Shown here piece after piece: positions 44,081 to 51,599 of a DNA stretch of 64,000 nucleotides. Positions within the stretch are counted from its first letter, which is position 1. Each line of letters starts with the position of its first letter. The notes beneath the pieces were generated by a model. It was not told the DNA's origin. It saw nothing but the letters and a program-made list of their open reading frames with translations, and made no database searches. Origin of the DNA: Streptomyces sp. RPT161 (GTDB lineage Bacteria > Actinomycetota > Actinomycetes > Streptomycetales > Streptomycetaceae); assembly GCF_027533845.1 (NCBI RefSeq), contig NZ_JAPZVN010000006.1, positions 124,001 through 188,000 of the forward strand, read 5' to 3'. The position numbers and the translations under genes are program-made.

Positions 44081-44484
44081 TCCGTGATGGTGGGATGCGA
44101 GCCCAGGAACGGGCGCAGCTCGAGCCACTCGTGGATCGGCTTGCCGCCCGCCCCGGGGGCGGCCGACAGTTCCCCGGCCAGCTCGACGGCGCGCTCGTAG
44201 CTGTCGACGTCGATCACCATCCAGCCGGCGATGAGGTCCTTGGTCTCGGCGAACGGGCCGTCGGTGACCGGCGGGCGCCCCTCACCGTCGTACCGGACCC
44301 ACGTCCCCTCGGGGGCCAGCGCCTGACCGTCGACGAACTCGCCGGTCTGCTCCAGCCGGGCCGCGAAGTCGTTCATGTACTGCACGTGCGCCGAGATCTC
44401 CTCCGGCGTCCACTTCTCCATCGGCACGTCGTTGACCGCAGCCGGCGCGCCACGGTAGTGCTTGAGCAGCAAGTACTTGGCCAT
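44077..44484 (-). CDS. YCII-related DGPF-domain protein
   Basis: This encodes 135 residues. The family signature TDGPFAETKDLIAGWMVIDV is present, with LLLKHYRGAPAAV at the start. DGPF proteins are small and of unknown activity, and are the conserved neighbours and targets of ECF42 sigma factors. The stop overlaps the sigma-factor start, so both are translated together. GAGGAG lies upstream of the ATG. Confidence 0.9.
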   Translation of the reverse strand: MAKYLLLKHYRGAPAAVNDVPMEKWTPEEISAHVQYMNDFAARLEQTGEFVDGQALAPEGTWVRYDGEGRPPVTDGPFAETKDLIAGWMVIDVDSYERAVELAGELSAAPGAGGKPIHEWLELRPFLGSHPTITE

Positions 44485-44533
44485 CGTGTTTCTCCTCGCT
44501 GATGCGACTCATTGTGGTCGCGTTCATTGGGGG

Positions 44534-44560
44534 GACGGAGCCAGTCACAGGTTCTCGACA
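44534..44560 (-). promoter_or_regulatory. ECF42-type promoter for the DGPF-sigma operon
   Basis: On the minus strand TGTCGA (44560-44555), a 17-bp spacer and CGTC (44537-44534) lie about 50 bp before the DGPF start codon. TGTCGA and CGTC are the -35 and -10 elements described for ECF42 targets in Streptomyces. The position and spacing indicate self-activation by the encoded sigma factor. Confidence 0.75.
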
Positions 44561-44689
44561 TCGCCGTCCGATTTTTTTGGCTCTCGTGTATGAGCCCGGG
44601 TGAGCCGTCTCGCGGTGTCCGGGGTCCACAGCGTGGCGCGAGGGTGAGGGTTCGAAGATCGGCACCAACCAAACAACTAGGCGGTGGGG

Positions 44690-45010
44690 GCAGTCGGTCG
44701 ACGAGAGCGCGGCGTCGTGCGCGGGCCTTTCCGTGTCCAACGACCTCGCCAGGAGCGGGTGCGTGTTCGTCGTCGACGGTGTCCGGCTCCTGGAAGGGAC
44801 GCGTGCCCTGGCCGGGGCGCTGGCCTGGACGTTGAACTTGTAGCGGCCCAGGGGGTTGATGTGCCGCCCTTGAGCGGGAAGAGCCGGGCGACGTCCTCGT
44901 CCTTGATCTCGTGGACTTCGGCGGCGGAGTTGGGCGACGGCGGCGTCGAGGGAGCGGGTGTTCCACAGCACCACGGCCTTGAGGACCAGGCCAGGAGGGC
45001 GGGCTGACAC
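44690..45010 (-). mobile_element. Tn3-family transposase C-terminal remnant (right copy)
   Basis: The minus strand, in shifting frames, encodes GLVLKAVVLWNTRSLDAAVA, VHEIKDEDVARLFPLKGG and INPLGRYKFNVQASAPAR, the same transposase end as the copy at 41316-41590. It is frameshifted at least twice. With the left copy it forms an inverted pair around the dienelactone-hydrolase/ECF42 block. Confidence 0.78.
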
Positions 45011-45506
45011 GTCGGCTGAATTCCGGGCCGTCGCCAAGTCGAGGCTTCGGCAGAGCACGGACAGGACTGACGCCTTCGCTGGATGGTCCGGAAGCACCAG
45101 TAAGGAAGGTGTTGGGCAGCACAGCGATCAGGTCCCTCGGGTACGGCCCGCAGCGCCGACAATGGCCAACCGACGGCTCCTCGGCCCTCGGTCCGTCGGC
45201 CGTGCCCCAACCGAGTGCGTGGTCGATGGGGTACACGAGGGTAGGCGGCAGTTCGGGTCGCGCAGGCAGATGGGTCTACGCCAGCAGAAGAAGGGCGGGA
45301 CCAGGAGCAGGCCCGCCCCCCTAGGTGCTAGTCACGCTCGGAAGACTGGTAGGGGAGGCTGAGCACCGTGCTGTCCTGCCAGCGCATCGAAGGGGGAGCC
45401 CCGAAGCATCTGACCGAGGCCGTGATCGGCCATGACCCGCGCGCGACGTGGCCGGTCCGCGCGTCCGCCCAGGAGCCGATCTGCCGGGTACTTGCCGGGA
45501 GTAGTC
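45011..45506. other. Gap between Tn3 debris and the Rrf2 gene
   Basis: No gene is supported in about 500 bp. Frames on both strands are long but shadow-like; none shows a recognised motif or ribosome site. Confidence 0.4.
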
Positions 45507-45523
45507 GTAACCTTTACAGTTAC
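45507..45523. promoter_or_regulatory. Rrf2 operator upstream of the Rrf2 gene
   Basis: GTAAC-N7-GTTAC lies 26 bp before the Rrf2 start codon. The identical arms with the same 7-bp spacing recur at 46043-46059 upstream of the SDR gene. This indicates autoregulation and control of the SDR by the same repressor. Confidence 0.8.
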
Positions 45524-45548
45524 AACATGGTTGGAGGTGATGGACGGC

Positions 45549-45980
45549 ATGAGTGCCAACAGTAGGCTGACCGTCGCCGCACACGCCCTGACCTGGATCG
45601 GGCTGTACCAGCGACGCGGCCATGAGGTCGCCACGTCTGAGCAGATCGCGACGAGCGTCAACACCAATCCCGTGGTGATCCGTCGCCTGCTGGCCCAGTT
45701 GCGCAAGGCTGGCCTGGTTGACTCGCGAAGGGGTGCCGGCGCCGGCTGGACGCTGTCGCGGGACTTGTCGACGATCACTCTGCTCGATGTCTACGAGGCG
45801 GTGGAACCGGGGCCGGTCTTCGCCCTGCACCCCGCCACGCCCGACCCCGAGTGTGTCGTGGGTCATGGCATCGCACCGGCACTGGGCGCCGTCTACGACG
45901 GGGTCGAAGCCGTTCTTCGTGCGGAGCTGGCGAGAACCACGCTTGAGAACGTGCTGCACGACGTGCTGAAAGCCACCTAA
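45549..45980 (+). CDS. Rrf2-family transcriptional regulator
   Basis: This encodes 143 residues. The winged helix has [20 protein letters not shown], then [20 protein letters not shown], typical of Rrf2 regulators (YwnA-like). There is no three-cysteine iron-sulphur cluster; the single cysteine in DPECVVGHG might serve as a redox or electrophile sensor. The ATG at 45549 is chosen because GGAGGTG lies about nine bases upstream; the nearer ATG at 45540 abuts it. It probably represses itself and the downstream SDR. Confidence 0.88.
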   Translation: MSANSRLTVAAHALTWIGLYQRRGHEVATSEQIATSVNTNPVVIRRLLAQLRKAGLVDSRRGAGAGWTLSRDLSTITLLDVYEAVEPGPVFALHPATPDPECVVGHGIAPALGAVYDGVEAVLRAELARTTLENVLHDVLKAT

Positions 45981-46042
45981 TTTCGGCCGCTGGCCTCACC
46001 GGGTCGCGGCGATATAGGTGCTTGCTCTCTGCGCCCCGAATC

Positions 46043-46059
46043 GTAACTGCAATGGTTAC
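46043..46059. promoter_or_regulatory. Rrf2 operator upstream of the SDR gene
   Basis: GTAAC-N7-GTTAC, with the same arms and spacing as the site at 45507-45523, lies 21 bp before the SDR start codon. Confidence 0.8.
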
Positions 46060-46080
46060 ATCAACCATCCGGAGAATCTC

Positions 46081-46836
46081 ATGGGACAGCTGGACAACAA
46101 GACCGCCCTCGTGACCGGGGCCTCCACCGGCATCGGCCTGGCCGTCGCCCGCCGGTTCGCCACCGAGGGAGCCACCGTCTACCTCACCGGCCGCCGCAAG
46201 GCCGAGTTGGAGGCGGCCGTCGAACAGGTCGGCCGCGGCGCCATCGCCATCCAGAGCGACGTATCGAAACTCGACGACCTCGACCGGCTGTTTGCCGAGA
46301 TCGCCGAGCGCAGCGGTCGTCTCGACGTCGTCGTGGCCAACGCTGGCGTCGGCGGCTTCGGTCCACTCGGTTCAATCACCGAGGAGGAGTACGACCGCAC
46401 CACCTCCATCAACCTCAAGGGCACGGTCTTCACCGTCCAAAAGGCACTCCCGCTGCTGTCGGCCGGCGCCTCGGTGATCCTGCTCTCCTCCAGCGCGGCC
46501 CTGCGCGGCGTCCCGGGCCTGGGCGTCTACGCCGCCACCAAGGCCGCGATCCGCAGCCTCGCCCGCACCTGGGCCGCCGAACTCGCCGACCGCGGCATCC
46601 GCGTCAACGCCCTCACCCCCGGTCCCGTCGCAACCCCCGGCGGCGACGACCTGCGGGCCGCATTCCCGCAAGGCGACCAGGCCACCGCGGCGACCGAGCC
46701 CGCCACGCCGACCCCGCTCGGTCGAGCGGGCCGTCCCGACGAGGTCGCCGCCACTGCCCTCTATCTGGCCGGGGAGCAGAGCTCCTTCACCACCGGCGCG
46801 GAACTGTTCGTCGACGGCGGTGCCACCCAGCTCTAG
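46081..46836 (+). CDS. Short-chain dehydrogenase/reductase
   Basis: This encodes 251 residues, classical SDR. The cofactor motif is TGASTGIG, the structural NAG motif is VVANAGVGGFG, the active site is LSSSAALRGVPGLGVYAATK (Ser, Tyr, Lys) and the tail is FTTGAELFVDGG. It uses NADP(H) or NAD(H) on an unknown carbonyl or alcohol. It follows the Rrf2 gene by 100 bp and carries the same operator, so it is the likely regulated target. Confidence 0.93.
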   Translation: MGQLDNKTALVTGASTGIGLAVARRFATEGATVYLTGRRKAELEAAVEQVGRGAIAIQSDVSKLDDLDRLFAEIAERSGRLDVVVANAGVGGFGPLGSITEEEYDRTTSINLKGTVFTVQKALPLLSAGASVILLSSSAALRGVPGLGVYAATKAAIRSLARTWAAELADRGIRVNALTPGPVATPGGDDLRAAFPQGDQATAATEPATPTPLGRAGRPDEVAATALYLAGEQSSFTTGAELFVDGGATQL

Positions 46837-46849
46837 ACGAAAGCTGTTG

Positions 46850-47320
46850 CTCGCCACCGCCGGTCTGCCGCGTTCCTGGTTTGGGGCCACCGGTGGTGAC
46901 GGGCACCTTGTGCGAAGAGCGGCACCGCATCACGACGTACCGCGGGCCGTGGAAGTCGAGCGGTCGGACTTCGGACGCTGCCCCGCCATGGCGCATGCGC
47001 CTGACGCCGACGGTGTGCGTCGAGTTGATGGAAACCTCCCACTCAATTACGCCGTCCGCGTCGGCCTTGACCTGTAACTCTTCGAGGATGCGGGCCCAGG
47101 CGCCGTCGATCTGCCGACGCCGGAGGGTCGAGTACACCGTCTCCCGCGGCCCATATCGCCCGGCCGCGTCCCGAGGCGGCGAGCCGGTCCCAGTCAGCGC
47201 CATCGGCGGCAGTAGCGAACTCCAGCCGCTCCCACCGGTGTCGGTCAGGTCCCGACCACAGCAAGATCGTTTCGCCGCCGCATCCGGCGTTCCGCACGCC
47301 ACTCGCCGGCATCACAATCG
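46850..47320 (-). mobile_element. IS5-like transposase remnant
   Basis: The minus strand reads YGPRETVYSTLRRRQIDGAW, ARILEELQVKADADGVIEWE and VSINSTHTVGVRRMRHGG, matching the middle of IS5-type transposases where VSxDST carries the first catalytic aspartate. Here it is VSINST, so the catalytic residue is lost, and both ends of the element are missing or frameshifted. No terminal repeats are identified. Confidence 0.65.
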
Positions 47321-47470
47321 CGGAGGGGCCACGTCGGGGAGGTTTTACCCAACGGTCGACCAGCGGTGGGCCGCCGTGTCGTAACGTCGCTGCCCCCCTT
47401 GATCACGATCGCGGACGTCTCCGGCGGCTCATTCGGCCCTTCGGCGAGGCGGCCCGCCAGGAGGCATGCC

Positions 47471-47782
47471 ATGAACTTTGTCGACATACGGAGAACGGCC
47501 GCGCAACTGCCGGACGACTGGAACTCGCTCCTGCTCGCGCAGGTCGCGAGCACAGCGGTGAAAGTGCTGCGGATGGACGGACGCCCCTCGGTATCGGAAT
47601 CCCATGACACAGCGGAAGCACTGCTGGTAGTGGACGGCACACTGCACCTGGTGGCCGACGGCATCGAGATCGAAGTACGCGCGGGGGAGATGTACGTCGT
47701 CGAGGCGGGGGTAGAGCATGCCGTCCACCCGGGCAGTCAAGGCGCGCTCGTCATCATCGAACACACTTCAAACGCGGCCTAG
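47471..47782 (+). CDS. Cupin-domain protein
   Basis: This encodes 103 residues. The double-stranded beta-helix shows as SVSESHDTAEALLVVDGTLH, then GIEIEVRAGEMYVVEAGVEH and LVIIEHTS. The first cupin motif has one histidine (ESHDTAEALLVV) and the second has VEAGVEHAV, so metal binding is possible but reduced. Function unknown. The ATG at 47471 has AGGAGG about eight bases upstream; longer in-frame upstream starts lie in IS debris. Confidence 0.82.
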   Translation: MNFVDIRRTAAQLPDDWNSLLLAQVASTAVKVLRMDGRPSVSESHDTAEALLVVDGTLHLVADGIEIEVRAGEMYVVEAGVEHAVHPGSQGALVIIEHTSNAA

Positions 47783-47934
47783 CGCAGGTTGCGGGTCGGG
47801 GCTGGCGATGCTGCCGACGTCGAGGATCCACGGTTTACGGGAGGCCGGGGTAGACCATCCTGTTCAGAGTGATATGCGGATAAGCGGGTATGGGAAGGTT
47901 CTTCCGACGGAGACACGGCCGAGAGGGGCCAACG

Positions 47935-48324
47935 ATGTCGAAGACACCCAAGAAATCCCATCCTCCGCACGGTGAGGGCCCTACCAGGTTCAAGGAAGAA
48001 GGAACCGCTCAGCACGGCTGGGGGCCGGATATCGACGATCCCGGCCGAGACAATCCGAGCGCCCACCGCTCATTCCACCCCGACGAGTACGCCCCCAAAC
48101 CTGATCGAAGCCGACCGGCCGCACCGGAGAGCGCCTCATCGAAGGGTGCACCGGAGAAATCAGGGGAAAGCCTGACCCGCGGGGCAGAGGAACAGACGAC
48201 ATCTGGCGAGAAGGGGATCCACGACCGAGGTCGCAAGGGTAGGTCCCAACGCCCGAGTGGCGGCAAGGACGCCTCCGCGTACACCGGGGTCGATCCGCAA
48301 GATCATCGGAAGGGCAAGAGGTAA
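47935..48324 (+). CDS. Hydrophilic disordered protein
   Basis: This encodes 129 residues, almost without hydrophobic residues and rich in Gly, Ser, Lys, Arg, Asp and Pro. It begins MSKTPKKSHPPHGEGPTRFK and ends DPQDHRKGKR. The composition is that of stress-related or desiccation-type disordered proteins, or a DNA-associated basic protein. GAGAGGGG lies 8-10 bases before the ATG. No family recognised; no clear operon partner. Confidence 0.65.
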   Translation: MSKTPKKSHPPHGEGPTRFKEEGTAQHGWGPDIDDPGRDNPSAHRSFHPDEYAPKPDRSRPAAPESASSKGAPEKSGESLTRGAEEQTTSGEKGIHDRGRKGRSQRPSGGKDASAYTGVDPQDHRKGKR

Positions 48325-48518
48325 GCAGTCCTCACCAGATGACCGGCCTCCACTGGCCCGCCGGATTACGACGGACTACGCCGGACTCGACGGCAGCCAA
48401 AACGCTGGCGCGCGGCTCACACGCCCGGCGACAGCGCAGGCTTAACTGCCCGAAACGACCGCCGGCCCAGCCTGTGGTGCGGGCTGGCGCAGCCTTCGCT
48501 TCGGTGGGTTGACTGGGT
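48325..48518. other. Short convergent gap
   Basis: This lies between the disordered-protein gene and the convergent 67-residue gene; no feature recognised. Confidence 0.35.
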
Positions 48519-48722
48519 CTAGCTCCACACCTCTGGGCCGCCGCCTCGCCATTCGATCAGGTCGGGGCTGTCCAGGGCTATCTCGTCCGGGTTGATGCCA
48601 GCGCGGCGCAGGAGGTCCTCGACGTCGACGAGTGACTTCGCGACGCCGACTGGCTCGCCGAGGATGGTCATGAGGCGGCCGTCCTCCTGTGGTGGGTGCA
48701 CGATGAGGGGCGGGTGCTCCAT
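48519..48722 (-). CDS. Small conserved-looking protein of 67 residues (paralogue of the gene at 26245-26448)
   Basis: This encodes 67 residues beginning MEHPPLIVHPPQEDGRLMTI, with the core VGVAKSLVDVEDLLRRAGIN and the ending LDSPDLIEWRGGGPEVWS. It aligns along its whole length with the protein at 26245-26448 (see findings). GGAGGT lies directly before the ATG, closer than usual. The ending IEWRGGGP.xW seems familiar from other Streptomyces small proteins, but no function is known to me. Confidence 0.65.
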   Translation of the reverse strand: MEHPPLIVHPPQEDGRLMTILGEPVGVAKSLVDVEDLLRRAGINPDEIALDSPDLIEWRGGGPEVWS

Positions 48723-49228
48723 ACCTCCAGCCTGCGGCGGCCGCGAGTCCAATGCAGCCGGACGGGCTACTTCTGATCTGGCTGCAACGGCGCTACCAAG
48801 GCGCACGGTGATCATGAGCTGCGGCTGCGTGTGCCTGACACGGTCTGGCTCGGCTAGACCCTGTCGAGTAGCCGAGCACTTCGGACCGGCCCGGGCCAGG
48901 ATCCCTCGGCTGGCCAGGGCCTCTCGCGCGATGGCCGTCACCGATCGGGCGCGCAAACATATCGCCGCGACAGGGTGGGGCGTCGGCCTCGTCTCGTGAT
49001 CGCACAGGGCCGCCGAGGGTTCGGGGTGCACGACGGGGGTTGGCGTGCGTCGATGCCAAAAACGGGGCGACCGGGTTTGCCTTCCGCTGGCTGCGGTGGA
49101 GTGCGTCGCCGATCCGGTGAAAGTCCCGGCCTCACCCGTCGGCCGCCCAGTAGTCCTGTTGTTCGGGGACGGCCACTCCGCCGACCTGACCGCCGAATAC
49201 GCAGCCGATGCCCCGTGGGTCGGCCGCT
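48723..49228. other. Gap before the XRE regulator
   Basis: About 500 bp without a supported gene. On the plus strand at 49085-49260 the frame reads AVECVADPVKVPASPVGRPV and LLFGDGHSADLTAEYAADAP, which could be a protein fragment, but it lacks a start and is interrupted. Confidence 0.35.
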
Positions 49229-50089
49229 TCACCGTGTGGGCGTGTCCGTTGCCCCCGTGGGGAATTCCTCGATGCCGAGTACCCGCAGCAGTTCCAGCCG
49301 CTCGCGGGTCTCGGCGTCCGCCGGGGTGAGCACCAGCAACTGCTGATCCTGGTCGGGAGTGACCAGGGTCTCGCAGTTCATCAGCAGGCGGCCCACCCGC
49401 GGGTGCACGAACGTCTTACGGTCGGCGCGCCGGACCGCCACCTCGTGCTCGGCCCACAGCCGGCGGAAGTCGGCGCTTGCGGCCTGCAACCGGTCGACGA
49501 GGCCGGTGACCGTGGGGTCTCCGGACCGCCGGCCGGTGGCCGCGCGCAGGTCAGCCACGAGCTGGCGGGCGTGGTACTCCTGTTCCTCGGGCGGGCAGAC
49601 GGCGCGGGCAGCGGGGTCGGTGAACCAGCGGTACACGGTGTAGCGCCGGTCGCCGGAGAAGCCGCTGTGGTCACCCGTCAGCAGGACGGCTGCCCGGTTC
49701 TGGGCGAGGATCTGGCCCAGGTCGGACAGCACCAGGGCCGGGGTGTCGCCGAGCAGGTCGAGCATGCGTATCAGGCCGGCGCGCGCCAGGCTGGCCGCCC
49801 CGTCGGCGGGCGGAGGCTGGTGGCCGGCCAGGTGGAACAGGTGGTCACGCTCGTCCTCGGAGAGGCGCAACGCCCGGGCCAGCGCGCCGAGCAACTGGGG
49901 CGAGGGCTGACTGCTGCGGCCCTGCTCGAGGCGTACGACGTAGTCCACCGACATGCCGGCGAGCATGGCCACCTCTTCCCGGCGCAGGCCGGTGGTGCGA
50001 CGGCGGGGGCCGTCGGCGAAGCCGACCTCGGCCGGGCGGATCGCCTCGCGGCGGTGGCGCAGGAATTCGGCGAGCTGCTCACGTTGCAT
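49229..50089 (-). CDS. XRE-type regulator with MmyB-like ligand-binding domain
   Basis: This encodes 286 residues. The helix-turn-helix (about residues 9-75) contains TTGLRREEVAMLAGMSVDYV and VRLEQGRSSQPSPQLLGALA. The PAS-like MmyB ligand-binding domain (about 105-280) has ALVLSDLGQILAQNRAAVLL, and FVHPRVGRLLMNCETLVTPD near its end. It is divergent from an aldo/keto reductase across 126 bp, a very common Streptomyces pairing in which the regulator controls the reductase. The ATG at 50089 is chosen over longer in-frame starts that would run into the reductase promoter. Confidence 0.9.
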   Translation of the reverse strand: MQREQLAEFLRHRREAIRPAEVGFADGPRRRTTGLRREEVAMLAGMSVDYVVRLEQGRSSQPSPQLLGALARALRLSEDERDHLFHLAGHQPPPADGAASLARAGLIRMLDLLGDTPALVLSDLGQILAQNRAAVLLTGDHSGFSGDRRYTVYRWFTDPAARAVCPPEEQEYHARQLVADLRAATGRRSGDPTVTGLVDRLQAASADFRRLWAEHEVAVRRADRKTFVHPRVGRLLMNCETLVTPDQDQQLLVLTPADAETRERLELLRVLGIEEFPTGATDTPTR

Positions 50090-50215
50090 GACCTCATCGT
50101 CCTCGCGGCGGGCGAGCCGATCCAGGGAGCGGCTCTCCCACGATGAACGCTCCTCTCCCGTACGTCGCGGCGCGGGCACAAGGTGGGAGGCAGATCGACG
50201 ACGAAGGAGCACGCG

Positions 50216-51211
50216 ATGCAGACACGAACCCTTGGCAGCAGCGGCCCGGCCGTCTCCGCGCTGGGCCTAGGTGCGATGAGCATGTCGGGCGTCTACGGCG
50301 CGGCCGACCGCACGGAGAGCATCGCCACCGTGCACGCCGCGCTGGAGGCCGGCGTCACGCTGATCGACACCGGCGACTTCTACGCCATGGGCCACAACGA
50401 ACTGCTGCTCGCCGAGGCGCTGCGCGGCCGGGACCGGGACAGCTACCAGCTGAGCGTCAAGTTCGGCATGCTGCGGGGGCCGGGCCCGCAGTTCGGCGGC
50501 CAGGACAGCCGTCCCGAGGCGGTGAAGAACTTCCTGGCCTACTCGCTGACCCGGCTGGGCACCGATCACATCGACATCTACCGTCCCGCCCGGCTGGACC
50601 CGGCGGTACCCATCGAGGAGACGGTGGGCGCGATCAAGGAGATGATCGACGCCGGGTACGTGCGGCACCTCGGCCTCTCCGAGGTCGATGCGGTGACGAT
50701 CCGCCGGGCGCACGCCGTGCACCCGGTCGCCGACCTGCAGATCGAGTACTCGCTGATCTCCCGCGCGGTGGAGGCCGAGATCCTGCCTACGCTGCGGGAG
50801 CTCGGCATCGGTCTGACCGCGTACGGCGTCCTCAGCCGCGGCCTCATCTCCGGGCACTGGACGGCTGGGCGCAGCGCCGACCCCGCCGACAGTCGCAGCC
50901 ACAGTCCCCGATTCTCCAGTGGAAACGTCGAACACAACCTCGCTCTCGTGGAGGCTCTGCGCCAGGTTGCCGAAGCGAAGGGGTGTACCGTCGCCCAACT
51001 GGCCATCGCCTGGGTGGCCGCACAGGGCGAGGACATCGTGCCGCTGGTCGGCGCTCGCACCCGCGAGCGGCTGGCCGAGGCGCTGCCCGCGTTGGAGCTG
51101 AACCTGACCGCGGATGACCTCGTCGAGATCGAGAAGGCGGTGCCGCCGGGCGTGGCGCGCGGCGACCGATACCCGTCCGCGTTCATGTCCAGTCTGGGCG
51201 TGGGGAATTGA
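50216..51211 (+). CDS. Aldo/keto reductase
   Basis: This encodes 331 residues of the AKR TIM-barrel type. Catalytic Asp51 and Tyr56 lie in LIDTGDFYAMG and Lys82 in LSVKFG. The fourth member of the tetrad, normally His in a YxxHR stretch, is Ala125 here (IYRPARLDP). NADPH-binding residues appear in VPLVGARTRERL. GAAGGAG lies six bases before the ATG. It is probably controlled by the divergent XRE regulator. Confidence 0.9.
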   Translation: MQTRTLGSSGPAVSALGLGAMSMSGVYGAADRTESIATVHAALEAGVTLIDTGDFYAMGHNELLLAEALRGRDRDSYQLSVKFGMLRGPGPQFGGQDSRPEAVKNFLAYSLTRLGTDHIDIYRPARLDPAVPIEETVGAIKEMIDAGYVRHLGLSEVDAVTIRRAHAVHPVADLQIEYSLISRAVEAEILPTLRELGIGLTAYGVLSRGLISGHWTAGRSADPADSRSHSPRFSSGNVEHNLALVEALRQVAEAKGCTVAQLAIAWVAAQGEDIVPLVGARTRERLAEALPALELNLTADDLVEIEKAVPPGVARGDRYPSAFMSSLGVGN

Positions 51212-51599
51212 GCCCAGCTCTCCGGCGGGGCCCGCGCCGGAGGCTGGCTGCCGCGGTCCGCACCTATGTGGGCACAGCCCGGAGGCATCGGAGGTGCTGG
51301 GTGCCTCGACCCACCGGTGGGCCAAGCAGTTCCTTGAGCTGATGTGCGGGCTGGCCCCGGCAAGCAGTTCCGCAGTGACGAACCCGCGCTGCCCATGCCC
51401 CAGTGGTCCGCTCGGTAGGCCCGTGTTTCACAGGTGGTCGCCTGTGAAACACGCGAGCGTCCGACGGTTCACCACCCAACCACACCGGCAGTCCCACCAA
51501 CACCGCAGCACTGCACTGCAAAGCCCATGAAACAAGAGGGCGTTGAAGGCGAGAATGACCCCGGTCGGAAGCTACGGGTGGGCTTCTCAGTGTGGTTGG
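51212..51599. other. Convergent gap with a perfect palindrome
   Basis: No gene is present between the aldo/keto reductase and rph, which converge here. The palindrome at 51422-51453 is the only clear element. Confidence 0.5.
51422..51453. terminator. Probable bidirectional terminator
   Basis: The arms CGTGTTTCACAGG (51422-51434) and CCTGTGAAACACG (51441-51453) pair perfectly over 13 bp around TGGTCG. It lies between two converging genes and has no T-run, as is usual for Streptomyces terminators. Confidence 0.65.
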
